Source: Cryobacterium flavum
GTDB taxonomy: Bacteria > Actinomycetota > Actinomycetes > Actinomycetales > Microbacteriaceae
NCBI RefSeq assembly: GCF_900103805.1
Contig: NZ_FNIB01000012.1
Span: forward strand, 35,304 to 99,303
Direction: 5' to 3'
DNA: 64,000 nt
Position numbers and translations under genes: made by a program. The notes under the pieces were generated by a model, which saw nothing but the letters and a program-made list of their open reading frames with translations, made no database searches and was not told the DNA's origin. Positions 1-13,109 of the stretch are shown piece by piece (positions within the stretch are counted from its first letter, which is position 1; each line of letters begins with the position of its first letter).

Positions 1-2
1 AG

Positions 3-1040
3 CAGCTGGGCGAACCCGCTCAGCTCGCCCTCATCGCCGGGGCCCCGGCCCTGCTCGGATCGTTGAACGGACTACCAGCCCTCGCCCGCGTCGCCGCCAA
101 CCGCCTCAACGCCAGCACCAGAATCACCGAAATCGACGCCGAATCCGCCAAGCTCGGGTCCTCGCTGGAGTCTGTCGAAGGGTATTTCGAAGCCGTGGCG
201 CTCCTGAAGGAGCTTGCGTTGGAGCGCGACTACTTGCAAGCCGCTGCGGACGGCGATATCCAGCTGTATCTGTACGACCGTGATGCGTCGCGTATCGTGG
301 AAATGCTGGGGACGCCGTCGGACGAGACACGCCACCGCATCACCTATGTCCCCGGCACCATGAGCAAGATGGGCATGTTCTATGACGGTTCGGTTCAACG
401 ACTGTCTCAATGGTTCGTCGTTAGTCATCCTGACACCGTGGCATTCGTCTATAAGGACGGGCTATTTCCGGGAGACACGGATGGTCCTCTCGGCGAGAAA
501 GTTGGCTATTTCGGAGAGTCGGCGTTAAGGACACCGGTGGGGGTAGCGGACGCGAATTCCGCAGCCTTCGCAGACAAGACGGGTAAGACCCTCGCCGCCT
601 TCGAAACGGGTCTGGCGTTAGATCCCTGGCTCACTGATACCGCGTCGATAGCTATCGGCCACAGCTGGGGGCTCGCTAACATCACCTCGGCGGAGGTCGC
701 CGGAGCCCACTACGATTCGGTCGTCTCGTTGTCCGGAGCGTGGATGCCAGAAGAGTGGGAGCCCCATCCCGACACTAACTACGCCGACTTCTCCTATGAA
801 GATATTTTGCAATCCGCGCAAGGCCTTGGCGTCGTCGGAGACGGGAACAACCCGCGCTCCAACGGCGCCTTCGATGCCGGGCCGTTCTACCAAGGCCCGA
901 AGCCCTTCATCTCAATGGATAGGGAAGGGGCGTTGATATTGAACCCGAGCGTACCGTTGGACAATCACAACCTCGTCGCCACCGACGATTTGAATAATCA
1001 AGAGGTTCTTGTGGACCTACAGGAGCTGATTTACGGATGA
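3..1040 (+). CDS. Alpha/beta hydrolase, DUF1023-like, 5' end outside the window
   Basis: The reading frame is open through the left edge, so the true start lies before base 1; the TTG at 63 is only the first in-window start-like codon. The C-terminal half is an alpha/beta hydrolase. It has a G-H-S-W-G nucleophile elbow (Ser codon 663-665), a following S-L-S-G strand, and a late N-H-N that can supply the catalytic His. The N-terminal part is helical (ANRLNA motif, charged heptads), as in actinobacterial DUF1023 proteins. The stop overlaps the start of the next lipoprotein gene by four bases (ATGA), so the two are translationally coupled. Substrate unknown; a secreted lipase or esterase toxin is possible (see findings). 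Confidence is high for the fold and moderate for the role. Confidence 0.8.
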   Translation, partial: QLGEPAQLALIAGAPALLGSLNGLPALARVAANRLNASTRITEIDAESAKLGSSLESVEGYFEAVALLKELALERDYLQAAADGDIQLYLYDRDASRIVEMLGTPSDETRHRITYVPGTMSKMGMFYDGSVQRLSQWFVVSHPDTVAFVYKDGLFPGDTDGPLGEKVGYFGESALRTPVGVADANSAAFADKTGKTLAAFETGLALDPWLTDTASIAIGHSWGLANITSAEVAGAHYDSVVSLSGAWMPEEWEPHPDTNYADFSYEDILQSAQGLGVVGDGNNPRSNGAFDAGPFYQGPKPFISMDREGALILNPSVPLDNHNLVATDDLNNQEVLVDLQELIYG

Positions 1041-1540
1041 ATCGCCAGGGAAAGACGACGGCAATTACTGGATTGCTCATTCTTATAGCCGTGCTGACTT
1101 CATGTGCGCCGACAAATCAGGGAAGCGAGACGACCATGGATCTCCAGACAGCGAAGGGCATCGCGATGGCATTAGAGGACGAGACCGCTGCACTCGTTCC
1201 TTCCGAGAATGTGGGCGACCAGTCTCAGTTGCAGATGACCTATTTGTTGGGCTGCGCGAATGACACGTTGGCTTGGCCTGGTCGAACGACTGTCACTCTG
1301 GTCGGTGATGTCGATGCGGAGGCGATGATCGATGTTATTGCCTCCGCGTGGGAGCAGAAGGACGGAGTGGTCGTGGAGCGACGCAAGACCAGGCAGGGCG
1401 CACCGAGGGTAGACATGACGGGCGTTCAGGGAGACTTTTATAGTGCGTCGATTTGGGCTCCTGGCACCGAACTTCAAATCACCTCCTTCTCGCCGTGTTT
1501 CGAGCTGGAGGGCGGCACGAAGCCTGGCATGAAGTATTGA
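1037..1540 (+). CDS. Small lipoprotein, copy 1 of a tandem family
   Basis: This 167-residue protein begins with a lipoprotein signal peptide: a short basic N-terminus, a hydrophobic stretch and lipobox L-T-S-C (Cys codon 1103-1105). The mature part starts with a low-complexity T-N-Q-G-S linker, then M-D-L-Q-T-A-K-G-I-A. It carries two further Cys residues (L-L-G-C and S-P-C-F) that could form a disulfide outside the cell. I recognise no named family. It overlaps the upstream hydrolase by four bases and is about half identical to the gene at 1657. The position suggests that it binds or restrains the hydrolase, which is inference. Confidence 0.8.
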   Translation: MNRQGKTTAITGLLILIAVLTSCAPTNQGSETTMDLQTAKGIAMALEDETAALVPSENVGDQSQLQMTYLLGCANDTLAWPGRTTVTLVGDVDAEAMIDVIASAWEQKDGVVVERRKTRQGAPRVDMTGVQGDFYSASIWAPGTELQITSFSPCFELEGGTKPGMKY

Positions 1541-1579
1541 TTGAGTCGTCCGGGTCCTCCATGAGGCAGGGCTTTCCGA

Positions 1580-1660
1580 TTGACAGCAACAACCTAGGCC
1601 TCTCCGGATGTGAACAATCGACTGGTCCTTGTAGATCTTGAGGAGCTGATTTACGGATGA
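1580..1660 (+). pseudogene. Relic of the hydrolase C-terminus between the two lipoprotein genes
   Basis: The bases just upstream of the second lipoprotein read as N-N-R-L-V-L-V-D-L-E-E-L-I-Y-G-stop, matching the last residues of the hydrolase (L-N-N-Q-E-V-L-V-D-L-Q-E-L-I-Y-G-stop). The similarity extends leftward with indels to about 1580, and the same ATGA overlap with the next gene is preserved. No complete upstream gene remains, so this is a duplication scar: the duplicated unit was the hydrolase tail plus lipoprotein. The fragment may still supply a ribosome-loading sequence for the gene at 1657. Confidence 0.8.
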
Positions 1661-2160
1661 ATCCCACAGGAAAATGGGCGGCCATCGTCGGGATTGTCGC
1701 GCTGGCAGCAGTGTTGGCGTCGTATACGTCGACGGACCCGGAAAGTGAGGCGATGATGGATCTGCAGACAGCTAAGGGCATCGCAGTGGCGATGGCGGAC
1801 GAGGCTGCGGCCCTTGTCCCAGCGCAAAATGTGGGCGATCAGTCTCAGTTCACGACGGCACACCTCATGGGATGTTCGGCGGGCGGATATACCTGGCCCG
1901 GCCTCACGACCCTCACTTTGATCGGTGAGGTGAATGGCGAGGAGCTCATCGAAGCGATCGCATCCGCGTGGGAGCAAAAGCCCGGGGTGACCGTGGAACG
2001 AAAAGCCGTTCGCGGCGGCACACTCCGGGTAGACATGATCGCGACACAGGGAGACTCCTACAGCGCGGGGGTCTGGGACTCTGGGAAGACTCTGAAAATC
2101 GACTCCTTCTCGCCCTGTTTCGAGATGGAGGACGGTCTCAAGCCCGGCATGGAGTATTGA
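1657..2160 (+). CDS. Paralogous small secreted protein, copy 2, lipobox Cys lost
   Basis: This has the same length (167 residues) and layout as the gene at 1037, with shared blocks M-D-L-Q-T-A-K-G-I-A, N-V-G-D-Q-S-Q, A-S-A-W-E-Q-K, Q-G-D-x-Y-S-A and S-P-C-F-E. The signal segment ends L-A-S-Y rather than L-T-S-C: the codon at 1723-1725 is TAT where copy 1 has TGT, a single-base change. Without the Cys it cannot be lipidated and would stay uncleaved in the membrane or be released by another peptidase. Both non-lipobox Cys residues are retained. It is either a diversified immunity-like paralogue or an early pseudogene. Confidence 0.75.
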   Translation: MNPTGKWAAIVGIVALAAVLASYTSTDPESEAMMDLQTAKGIAVAMADEAAALVPAQNVGDQSQFTTAHLMGCSAGGYTWPGLTTLTLIGEVNGEELIEAIASAWEQKPGVTVERKAVRGGTLRVDMIATQGDSYSAGVWDSGKTLKIDSFSPCFEMEDGLKPGMEY

Positions 2161-2183
2161 CGCGGCAAAATGCCGCTCCACTT

Positions 2184-2288
2184 CTGAGTCTCGGCGGGAG
2201 AATCGCCGCCATCAGCGTCCCGCTCGCCATCACGCTTGCCTTGTCTTCGTGCGCGTCGACGAACGAGGCAGCCACCATGGATCTCCAG
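2184..2288 (+). pseudogene. Truncated third lipoprotein copy
   Basis: The frame reads a signal peptide ending L-S-S-C followed by A-S-T-N-E-A-A-T-M-D-L-Q, equivalent to residues 1 to about 38 of the two paralogues. The start codon position is CTG (2184) instead of ATG. Homology stops abruptly after M-D-L-Q at about 2288, where PAS-domain sequence in another frame begins. This is a third tandem copy cut off by a rearrangement. Confidence 0.75.
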
Positions 2289-2990
2289 GGATCGTGCAGC
2301 TGGATTCGACCGGAGGCCTGCTCACCTCGAACGACCAGTGGCTGGCGCTTAGCGGACTCACCCCCGAGCAGTCCCAGGGCTCCGGATGGGCCGCTGCCAT
2401 GCACCCCGATGACACTGAGCGGGTGGGCAGCGAATGGGCCGTGCACGCGGCCGACGGCACGGCGTACCAGACCAGTCTGCGGTTTCGCACACCGAACGGC
2501 CAGGTGAACTGGGTGCAGGTACATTCAGCGCCGACCTATGACAACGGCGTTCTGGTCGGCCACCTGGCCAGCGTCACGGCCCTGCGGCTGGCTGAACAGA
2601 GAGTGACAGCCATGCAGGCCAGGTTCGAAGCGGCGTTCGCGTCATCCCCGTTGGGAACCGCCATCGTGACCCTCGACGGCCGCGTTCTGGAAGGCAATCG
2701 GCGTTTGTTCGAGCTGACCGGCGCTCCCGCCAGCGTGCTCAACAAGCCGGTCGAGGATATCTTCTGTGTCATCGAGGAACCCGATGCAGCCCCGTCACCG
2801 TTCCGCGCCGAGCAGCACGCCCGCCAACGCTCCGAGCGGCAGATACGCTGCAGCGAAGGCGAAGAGATCTGGGTCAATGTGAGCATCGCCGAGATCCACG
2901 AGGGTGAACTCGCCACCGGGCTGCTCTACCAGTTGAAGGATGTCACGGCTCGGCGGCTGGCCGAGGCGCGGGTGGAGCACCAGGCGTTCC
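2289..2990 (+). pseudogene. PAS-domain signalling protein fragment lacking both ends
   Basis: The fragment encodes two PAS repeats. The first runs from I-V-Q-L-D-S-T-G-G-L-L through W-V-Q-V-H-S-A-P. The second runs from F-E-A-A-F-A-S-S-P-L-G-T-A through G-L-L-Y-Q-L-K-D-V-T, followed by the linker E-A-R-V-E-H-Q-A-F. In this family that linker is normally followed by a GGDEF domain (H-D-x-L-T-G-L). Instead, at about 2990 the sequence switches to the inverted pilus ATPase gene. The 5' end is joined to the lipoprotein remnant at about 2288 and no start or ribosome site precedes it. It is probably the middle of a diguanylate cyclase-type sensor and is not functional here. Confidence 0.75.
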
Positions 2991-3943
2991 GGATCTTCGA
3001 CCGTGATCACGTTGATCTCCGGTCTGGCCACCGAATAGAGGGTGGTGTACAGGGTCGTCGATTTACCCGACCCGGTCGGCCCGGTCACGAGGATCATGCC
3101 GTAGGGCTTGGAGTAAGCCGCCTTGAAGGCGTCGTAGTTGTGGTCGAGCAGTGACAGGTCGCGCAGGTCAATCTTGCGGCCGCCGTGACTGACCGACATA
3201 CGGCCGTCCTGCGGTTTGCGACGCTCCGCGATGTCGATGTCGGCCATGATTTTCAGGCGGCTGATGACGCCGTTCTGAATGCTCTTCGGTGCGCTCGGCA
3301 TCTCGTGCAGCACTCCGTCGATGCGATACCGCACCCTCAGGCTGACCTCCCCGGGCTCGATATGGATGTCGCTGGCCTTGTCTTGGATGGCCTGACTCAC
3401 GAGCAGGTTCACGAAGCGCACGATGGGTGCAGCATCGTCGCTGGCTTCATCGCTCGGATCAGGCGTCGACAGGATCGAGTCGTGTTCTTCCTCAAGCGTG
3501 GTCGTGAGGTTGCTGAGCTCGTCGTCGGCGCGATGGAACCGAGCGATCGCCGCGAGCAGATCGCTGCGCTCGGCCACCACCGCAGACACTCGCATGCGAG
3601 AGGCCTCACCGACATCGTCGAGCGCGAACACGTTACCGGGATCCACCATTGCGAGCACGAGCCGGCCGCCCTCAATTCCGATTGGCAGCACTTCGTGTCG
3701 TCGACAGACCAGCGGCGACACGAGGGCGAGGGCACTCGCCTCGACCGCATACTCGAGCAGTTCGACAAAGGGAAGATTAGCCTGGGCGGCTCGTGCCTTC
3801 GCGAACTGCAGCTCGGTGATAATTCCGCTGTCGACAAGCCGCCGAACGGCGCCCTCATCGGCCGGATCCCCCGCCAACAGGGTGTCGAGAGCTTCGATCG
3901 GAAGCAGACCGTGCAGAATAAGAATCTCAGTCAGGGTTGCCAC
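2990..3943 (-). pseudogene. Type IV pilus / type II secretion ATPase, 3'-truncated and internally deleted
   Basis: A GTG start at 3943 preceded by GGGGGAG gives an N-terminal MshEN-type domain (L-T-E-I-L-I-L-H-G, I-I-T-E-L-Q-F-A-K-A), the P-I-V-R-F-V-N-L-L and A-S-D-I-H-I-E-P motifs, and a Walker A G-P-T-G-S-G-K-S-T. Homology ends after V-I-T-V-E-D-P, before the Walker B and His boxes, at the junction with the PAS fragment near 2990. A second lesion lies just before Walker A: K-I-D-L-R runs straight into D-L-S-L-L-D-H-N-Y, omitting the roughly 25-30 residues (T-L-P-T-x-x-G-E-K segment) normal for PilB/GspE. It cannot be an active ATPase. Confidence 0.8.
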
Positions 3944-4036
3944 ACACGGCTCCCCCAAACTGGGCACAATTGCAGTAGAACCCGAGTATACGTCTCTTCA
4001 CCCCGTTTCCCGTCCTCTCCCCTTCGCCCTCCGTCT

Positions 4037-4062
4037 ACTTTCCGGGCCCGGGCCCGGAAAGT
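4037..4062. repeat. 26-bp perfect palindrome
   Basis: The 26 bases are fully self-complementary without a loop. The centre is alternating CCGGGCCCGG and the flanks are ACTTT and AAAGT. Two further GGGCCCGG blocks follow by 4112. It lies between the broken pilus ATPase and the rpoC terminator. It could be an operator, a recombination site or a hairpin terminator remnant; the sequence does not decide. Confidence 0.6.
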
Positions 4063-4177
4063 GGGACCAGGATAGATCATGGGCCCGGTTCCCTACGGTG
4101 GGCCCGGGCGGCGGGGCGGGCGCGCGAAGCCAGCACGCGGCATCCGCTGCCCGGCACCGCGCTCGAGTGCTTAAACG

Positions 4178-4211
4178 ACGGATGGCCCCTGCCGAAGCAG
4201 GGGCCATCCGT
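4178..4211 (-). terminator. rpoC terminator hairpin
   Basis: Two perfect 15-base arms (4178-4192 and 4197-4211) enclose a four-base loop, 14 bases after the rpoC stop. The run after the hairpin on the minus strand contains only a short T stretch, so the stem carries most of the signal. Confidence 0.85.
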
Positions 4212-4224
4212 TTAGAACTGCGGG

Positions 4225-8148
<3,924 letters not shown>

Positions 8149-8203
8149 TTTCTCTCCTTGGAAAGTTTTCGAAGATTGCGGGGCGGGCCCTGCCTTGACA
8201 AGC

Positions 8204-11200
8204 TCAGATGTCGTCGATGGACGACGACTCAAACCGGGTGGAAATGTTGATGCCGAGTTCTTCCGCAGCGCGGAACACCTCGTCATCCGTGTCGCGCAGG
8301 CTGACTGCGGTGCCATCGGCCGAAAGTACTTCGACGTTCAGGCAGAGCGACTGCATTTCCTTGATAAGAACCTTGAAGCTCTCGGGAATGCCGGGTTCCT
8401 GGATGTTCTCACCCTTGACGATGGCTTCGTACACCTTGACGCGGCCGAGGATATCGTCGCTCTTGATGGTCAGGAGTTCCTGCAGGGCGTAAGCGGCTCC
8501 GTATGCTTCGAGCGCCCACACCTCCATCTCACCGAAACGCTGTCCACCGAACTGCGCCTTACCACCCAGCGGCTGCTGCGTGATCATGGAGTACGGACCC
8601 GTCGACCGTGCGTGGATCTTGTCGTCGACGAGGTGGTGGAGCTTCAGGATGTACATGTATCCAACGGACACCGGCATCGGGAACGGCTCGCCGGAGCGGC
8701 CGTCGAAGAGCTGAGTCTTGCCCGAGGAACCGATGAGGCGTTCGCCGTCGCGAGTCAGGGTCGTGGAGTCCAGAAGACCCTCGATCTCGATCTCGAGCGC
8801 GCCGTCGAATACCGGGGTAGCGACCTTCGTGCCGGGGGCGGCGCTGAAGGCGTGCTCCGGAAGACGAGCAGCCCACTTCGGCTTGCCCTCGACGTTCCAG
8901 CCCTGCTTCGCAATCCAGCCGAGGTGGGTTTCCAGCACCTGACCGAAGTTCATACGACCGGGGATACCGAGCGGGTTGAGGATGATGTCAACCGGGGTTC
9001 CGTCGGCGAGGAACGGCATGTCCTCGATCGGCAGAATGCGGGAGATGACACCCTTGTTGCCGTGACGGCCGGCGAGCTTGTCACCCTCGGTGATCTTGCG
9101 CTTCTGGGCGATGAACACGACCACGCGCTGGTTGACGCCCGAGCCGAGCTCGTCGTCGCCGTCCTGCGAGTCGAACACCTTGACACCGATGATGGTACCG
9201 CGCTCACCGTGGGGAACCTTCAGCGAGGTGTCGCGAACTTCGCGGCTCTTCTCGTTGAAGATGGCGCGCAGCAAGCGCTCCTCGGCGGAAAGCTCGGTCT
9301 CGCCCTTGGGCGTGACCTTGCCGACGAGGATGTCGCCGGGGCGAACCTCGGCTCCGATGCGAATGATGCCACGCTCGTCGAGGTCGGCGAGGAAGTCCGG
9401 AGACACGTTGGGAAGGTCGCGGGTGATCTCTTCCTTACCCAACTTGGTGTCGCGGGCATCCACTTCGTACTCTTCGATGTGAATCGAGGAGAGGGTGTCG
9501 TCTTTCACCAGGTTCTGGCTCAGGATGATCGCGTCCTCGAAGTTGTAACCTTCCCACGGCATGAATGCCACGAGCAGGTTCTTTCCGAGGGCGAGCTCTC
9601 CCTGGTCGGTGGCGGGTCCGTCGGCGATGACCTCGCCGGCTTCGATGCGCTCACCGGCGTTGACGATCACGCGGTGGTTGAAGCTCGTGCCCTGGTTGGA
9701 GCGCGAGAACTTGCGCAGGTAGTAGTCCTGCGTGCCGCCCTCATCGAGCTGGATGGTAACAACGTCAGCCGACACCTCGGAGACCACACCGGGCTTCAGC
9801 GCGGTGAGCACGTCACCGGCGTCGATGGCCGTGTAGACCTCCATGCCGGTTCCGACGAGCGGGCTGTCGCTGAGAAGCAGCGGCACCGCCTGACGCTGCA
9901 TGTTGGCACCCATGAGCGCGCGGTTTGCATCGTCGTGCTCCAGGAACGGGATGAGGCTCGTCGCGACCGACACCATCTGGCGCGGCGAGACATCCATGTA
10001 GCCGATATCTTCAGCGGGAACGAGGTCGACCTCGCCACCCTTCTTACGAGCGAGCACGCGGGCCTCGGCGAAGTGCGAGTCCTTAGTGAGCGGCGCGTTG
10101 GCCTGGGCGACGATGAAGTCGTCTTCCTCACTCGCGGTGAGGTAGTCGATCGTCTCGGTGACCTTGTTGCCCTGCACACGACGGTACGGCGTCTCGATGA
10201 AACCGAACGCATTAATCTGCGCGAACGAGGCGAGCGAACCGATCAGGCCGATGTTCGGGCCCTCAGGGGTCTCAATGGGGCACATGCGGCCGTAGTGCGA
10301 GGGGTGAACGTCTCGCACCTCGACGCCAGCGCGGTCACGGGACAAACCACCAGGGCCCAGCGCGGACAGGCGACGCTTGTGCGTGAGGCCTGCGAGCGGG
10401 TTGTTCTGGTCCATGAACTGCGACAGCTGCGACGTACCAAAGAACTCCTTGATCGCGGCGACGACGGGGCGCACGTTGATCAGAGTCTGCGGGGTGATCG
10501 CTTCGATGTCCTGCGTGGTCATGCGCTCGCGAACGACGCGCTCCATGCGGGACAGTCCGGTGCGAACCTGGTTCTGGATGAGCTCGCCAACGGCACGAAT
10601 ACGGCGGTTACCGAAATGGTCGATATCGTCGATGTCGATGTTGATGTCGGTCATCTTGCCGTCGCGCAGACCCGGAAGGGTGGTCTGGTTGTCGTGCAGG
10701 GCGACGAGGTACTTGATGGTGGCCAGGATGTCCGCCAGCGTCAGTACAGAGTCACTCAGCGGCGCTTCGAGGCCGAGCTTGCGGTTGATCTTGTAACGAC
10801 CAACCTTGGCCAGGTCGTAGCGCTTGGAGTTGAAGAAGAAGTTGTCGAGGAGCGCACGCGCAGCCTCGGCGGCAACCTGCTCGCCGGGACGAAGCTTGCG
10901 GTAGATGTCCTTGAGGGCTTCTTCCTTGGTAAGGATGTTGTCCTTCTCGAGGGTGAGCTCGATGGACGCGTAGCCCTTGAACTCCTCAAGGATCTGCTCG
11001 CTGGTGAGGCCGAGGGCCTTCAGGAACACGGTCACGGACTGCTTGCGCTTGCGGTCGATGCGCACGCCAACCTGGTCGCGCTTGTCGATCTCGAATTCAA
11101 GCCAGGCACCACGGCTCGGGATGACACGGGCGGAGTAGATGTCCTTGTCAGACGTCTTCTCCTGCTCGCGGTTGAAGTACACGCCCGGGGAGCGCACCAG

Positions 11201-11695
11201 CTGCGACACGACGACACGCTCGGTGCCGTTGATCACGAAGGTGCCCTTGGGGGTCATCAACGGGAAGTCACCCATGAACACGGTCTGAGTCTTGATCTCA
11301 CCGGTGAGGTGGTTCATGAACTCGGCGTTCACATAGAGGGGTGCTGAATAGGTCTTACCCTTTTCCTTGCACTCGTCAATGGTGTACTTCTCCGGCTCGA
11401 GCTCCGGGTTGGTGAAGGACAGCTGCATCGTTTCGCCGAGGTCCTCGATGGGAGAGATCTCCTCGAAGATCTCATCGAGCCCGGTGCGATTCGGCAGGTC
11501 CTGGCGTCCGGCCTTCTGGGCCTCGGCGACGCGAGCCTTCCAGATGTCGTTGCCGACGAGCCAGTCGAAGCTCTCGGTCTGCAAAGCGAGCAGATCCGGA
11601 ACGTTCAAGTGGTCGCTGATCTTTGCGAACGACAGACGCTCGTGGGAGCGGCCGTTCTTGGGTGAGTTGGTGGTTGCGTTGCGCGCAGCAGCCAA
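8204..11695 (-). CDS. rpoB: DNA-directed RNA polymerase subunit beta
   Basis: The protein has 1163 residues from a TTG start with GGAGG eight bases upstream. It shows the canonical rifampicin region [20 protein letters not shown] followed by [10 protein letters not shown]. The Asp, His and Ser positions where resistance mutations usually fall are wild type, so the strain is predicted rifampicin-sensitive at this locus. Further signatures are [19 protein letters not shown] and the C-terminal [13 protein letters not shown]. It is cotranscribed with rpoC from the promoter near 11850. Confidence 0.98.
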   Translation of the reverse strand: MAAARNATTNSPKNGRSHERLSFAKISDHLNVPDLLALQTESFDWLVGNDIWKARVAEAQKAGRQDLPNRTGLDEIFEEISPIEDLGETMQLSFTNPELEPEKYTIDECKEKGKTYSAPLYVNAEFMNHLTGEIKTQTVFMGDFPLMTPKGTFVINGTERVVVSQLVRSPGVYFNREQEKTSDKDIYSARVIPSRGAWLEFEIDKRDQVGVRIDRKRKQSVTVFLKALGLTSEQILEEFKGYASIELTLEKDNILTKEEALKDIYRKLRPGEQVAAEAARALLDNFFFNSKRYDLAKVGRYKINRKLGLEAPLSDSVLTLADILATIKYLVALHDNQTTLPGLRDGKMTDINIDIDDIDHFGNRRIRAVGELIQNQVRTGLSRMERVVRERMTTQDIEAITPQTLINVRPVVAAIKEFFGTSQLSQFMDQNNPLAGLTHKRRLSALGPGGLSRDRAGVEVRDVHPSHYGRMCPIETPEGPNIGLIGSLASFAQINAFGFIETPYRRVQGNKVTETIDYLTASEEDDFIVAQANAPLTKDSHFAEARVLARKKGGEVDLVPAEDIGYMDVSPRQMVSVATSLIPFLEHDDANRALMGANMQRQAVPLLLSDSPLVGTGMEVYTAIDAGDVLTALKPGVVSEVSADVVTIQLDEGGTQDYYLRKFSRSNQGTSFNHRVIVNAGERIEAGEVIADGPATDQGELALGKNLLVAFMPWEGYNFEDAIILSQNLVKDDTLSSIHIEEYEVDARDTKLGKEEITRDLPNVSPDFLADLDERGIIRIGAEVRPGDILVGKVTPKGETELSAEERLLRAIFNEKSREVRDTSLKVPHGERGTIIGVKVFDSQDGDDELGSGVNQRVVVFIAQKRKITEGDKLAGRHGNKGVISRILPIEDMPFLADGTPVDIILNPLGIPGRMNFGQVLETHLGWIAKQGWNVEGKPKWAARLPEHAFSAAPGTKVATPVFDGALEIEIEGLLDSTTLTRDGERLIGSSGKTQLFDGRSGEPFPMPVSVGYMYILKLHHLVDDKIHARSTGPYSMITQQPLGGKAQFGGQRFGEMEVWALEAYGAAYALQELLTIKSDDILGRVKVYEAIVKGENIQEPGIPESFKVLIKEMQSLCLNVEVLSADGTAVSLRDTDDEVFRAAEELGINISTRFESSSIDDI

Positions 11696-11838
11696 GGAAA
11701 TAACCTCCGTGGACCCCGTCAGGTCTAGTTACTGTTATTGGTGATGACTCCGCAGACCCTCGAAAGAGGTGTGCCTCAAGGTGGCTTGAACACGCAAAGC
11801 CGACCGCAATATGAAGGCATAGTTTGTCTGGGAGCGCA

Positions 11839-11874
11839 AGGGCTAACTATATGCCTTCCTGACTGATGTGTCCA
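11839..11874 (-). promoter_or_regulatory. Predicted sigma-A-type promoter of rpoBC
   Basis: On the minus strand TGGACA (11874-11869) and TATAGT (11851-11846) are separated by exactly 17 bases, one mismatch each from consensus. This would give a leader of about 140 bases before rpoB. The AAGGCATATAGTT around the -10 is mirrored about 30 bases downstream by AAACTATGCCTT, so the early transcript could fold there. Confidence 0.6.
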
Positions 11875-11980
11875 CCTCATTGTTGCGATCGAGCAGATTC
11901 TCAGGTATAACCCACTCTTCCCCGTCGCTCGAAAGCGGATGTTGCCGGTACCGCACACACAGAGGGCGCAGACTGGGGGG

Positions 11981-12868
11981 ATGAGTACTGGGCGCAAGGG
12001 CGAAGTGGCGACGGACGGGTATCCCTCTGTCGTATTGAAGTTGAGCGGACACACGGCGGTGATCGAACCGGACCGGTTCACCCCCGGCAGCTTTCAACTC
12101 GTGGTCGACGGAACTCCGCAGTCGCACGTGAACATCGACCACCCCGACGAGCTCTTCTTCGAGTACATCCAGCGCATCGGGCATGTCATCGATCTGCTCG
12201 GGGAGCCGCACGAGCCGATCACCGCCGTGCACCTCGGAGCCGGCGCCCTCACCCTGCCCCGCTATGTCGAGGCGACCCGACCGGGCTCGCGCCAGCAGGT
12301 GGTGGAGATCGAGAGCGATTTGATCGATCTCGTGCGCGAGGTTCTTCCTTGGGACAAGCGCGCCCAGCTGCGGGTGCGCCACGGCGACGCCCGCGAGGTG
12401 CTCGGCAAGCTGCCGGCCGGGCTGAACGGCGCGGTCGACCTCGTCGTGGTCGACATCTTCTCGGGCGCGCGCACCCCCAAGCACGTGACCAGCCGTGAGT
12501 TCTTCGCGCTCGCCGCCCCGCTGCTGTCGCCGCGCGGCGTGCTCGCAGTCAACGTAGCGGATGGCCCCGGCCTCGCGTTCGCGCGTGGCCAGGCCGCCAC
12601 CCTCTCCGCGGTGTTCCCGCACGTGATCGGATTCGCCGAGACCCAGGTGCTCAAGGGCCGCCGTTTTGGCAACATCGTGTTCGTGGCGGCGCACACGCCG
12701 ATCGACCTCAACTGGATTCCGCGGCTGCTCGCTAACGGGCCGCACCCGGCGAAGGTGATCGAGGGCGCCGAGCTGAAGGCGTTCATGGCCGGTTCGCTCG
12801 TGGCGACCGATGAGACCTCGACGCAGTCGCCGCTGCCCGGCCGCACGGTCTTCCAGATCGGGCACTAG
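11981..12868 (+). CDS. Spermidine synthase-like methyltransferase-fold protein
   Basis: The protein has 295 residues from ATG 11981 after a G-rich ribosome site; an upstream ATG at 11939 lacks one. The Rossmann core reads V-H-L-G-A-G-A-L-T-L-P-R-Y (motif I), Q-V-V-E-I-E-S-D-L (acidic loop), H-G-D-A-R-E and V-D-L-V-V-V-D-I-F-S-G, matching the polyamine aminopropyltransferase superfamily. The usual catalytic D-x-x-x-G-x-x-x-x-x-L context is only partly conserved (H-V-I-D-L-L-G-E-P). Many actinobacterial homologues are annotated as spermidine synthase without biochemical proof, so the substrate is uncertain. It is divergent from rpoB. Confidence 0.75.
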   Translation: MSTGRKGEVATDGYPSVVLKLSGHTAVIEPDRFTPGSFQLVVDGTPQSHVNIDHPDELFFEYIQRIGHVIDLLGEPHEPITAVHLGAGALTLPRYVEATRPGSRQQVVEIESDLIDLVREVLPWDKRAQLRVRHGDAREVLGKLPAGLNGAVDLVVVDIFSGARTPKHVTSREFFALAAPLLSPRGVLAVNVADGPGLAFARGQAATLSAVFPHVIGFAETQVLKGRRFGNIVFVAAHTPIDLNWIPRLLANGPHPAKVIEGAELKAFMAGSLVATDETSTQSPLPGRTVFQIGH

Positions 12869-12884
12869 CCGAGCATCCGTTCCG

Positions 12885-12957
12885 AACTGCGGAGATTCTG
12901 CACAATTCGGGTCACCGCACCCCTTGGTTTGACAAATCAGCCCAGATCTCCGCAGTT
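12885..12957. repeat. Intergenic inverted-repeat element, family I copy 1
   Basis: Perfect 12-base arms (AACTGCGGAGAT and its complement) enclose about 49 bases. It begins 17 bases after the stop of the spermidine-synthase-like gene. The AACTGCGGAG arm recurs exactly in the element at 18552. It could act as a terminator-like structure, but there is no T tract. Confidence 0.75.
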
Positions 12958-13109
12958 GTGAACGTTGCCCTAGATAACTCCCCCGATGCGACCCCCACCG
13001 GCGCGACACCGCCCCGGCTTCGGCCGGTTTCTCACCGGCGGCGGTACTCTGGGCACACCCGTTCTTTCCCCTGCGGCCGCGGCCGCCCTCGTCAATACAG
13101 GAACACACC

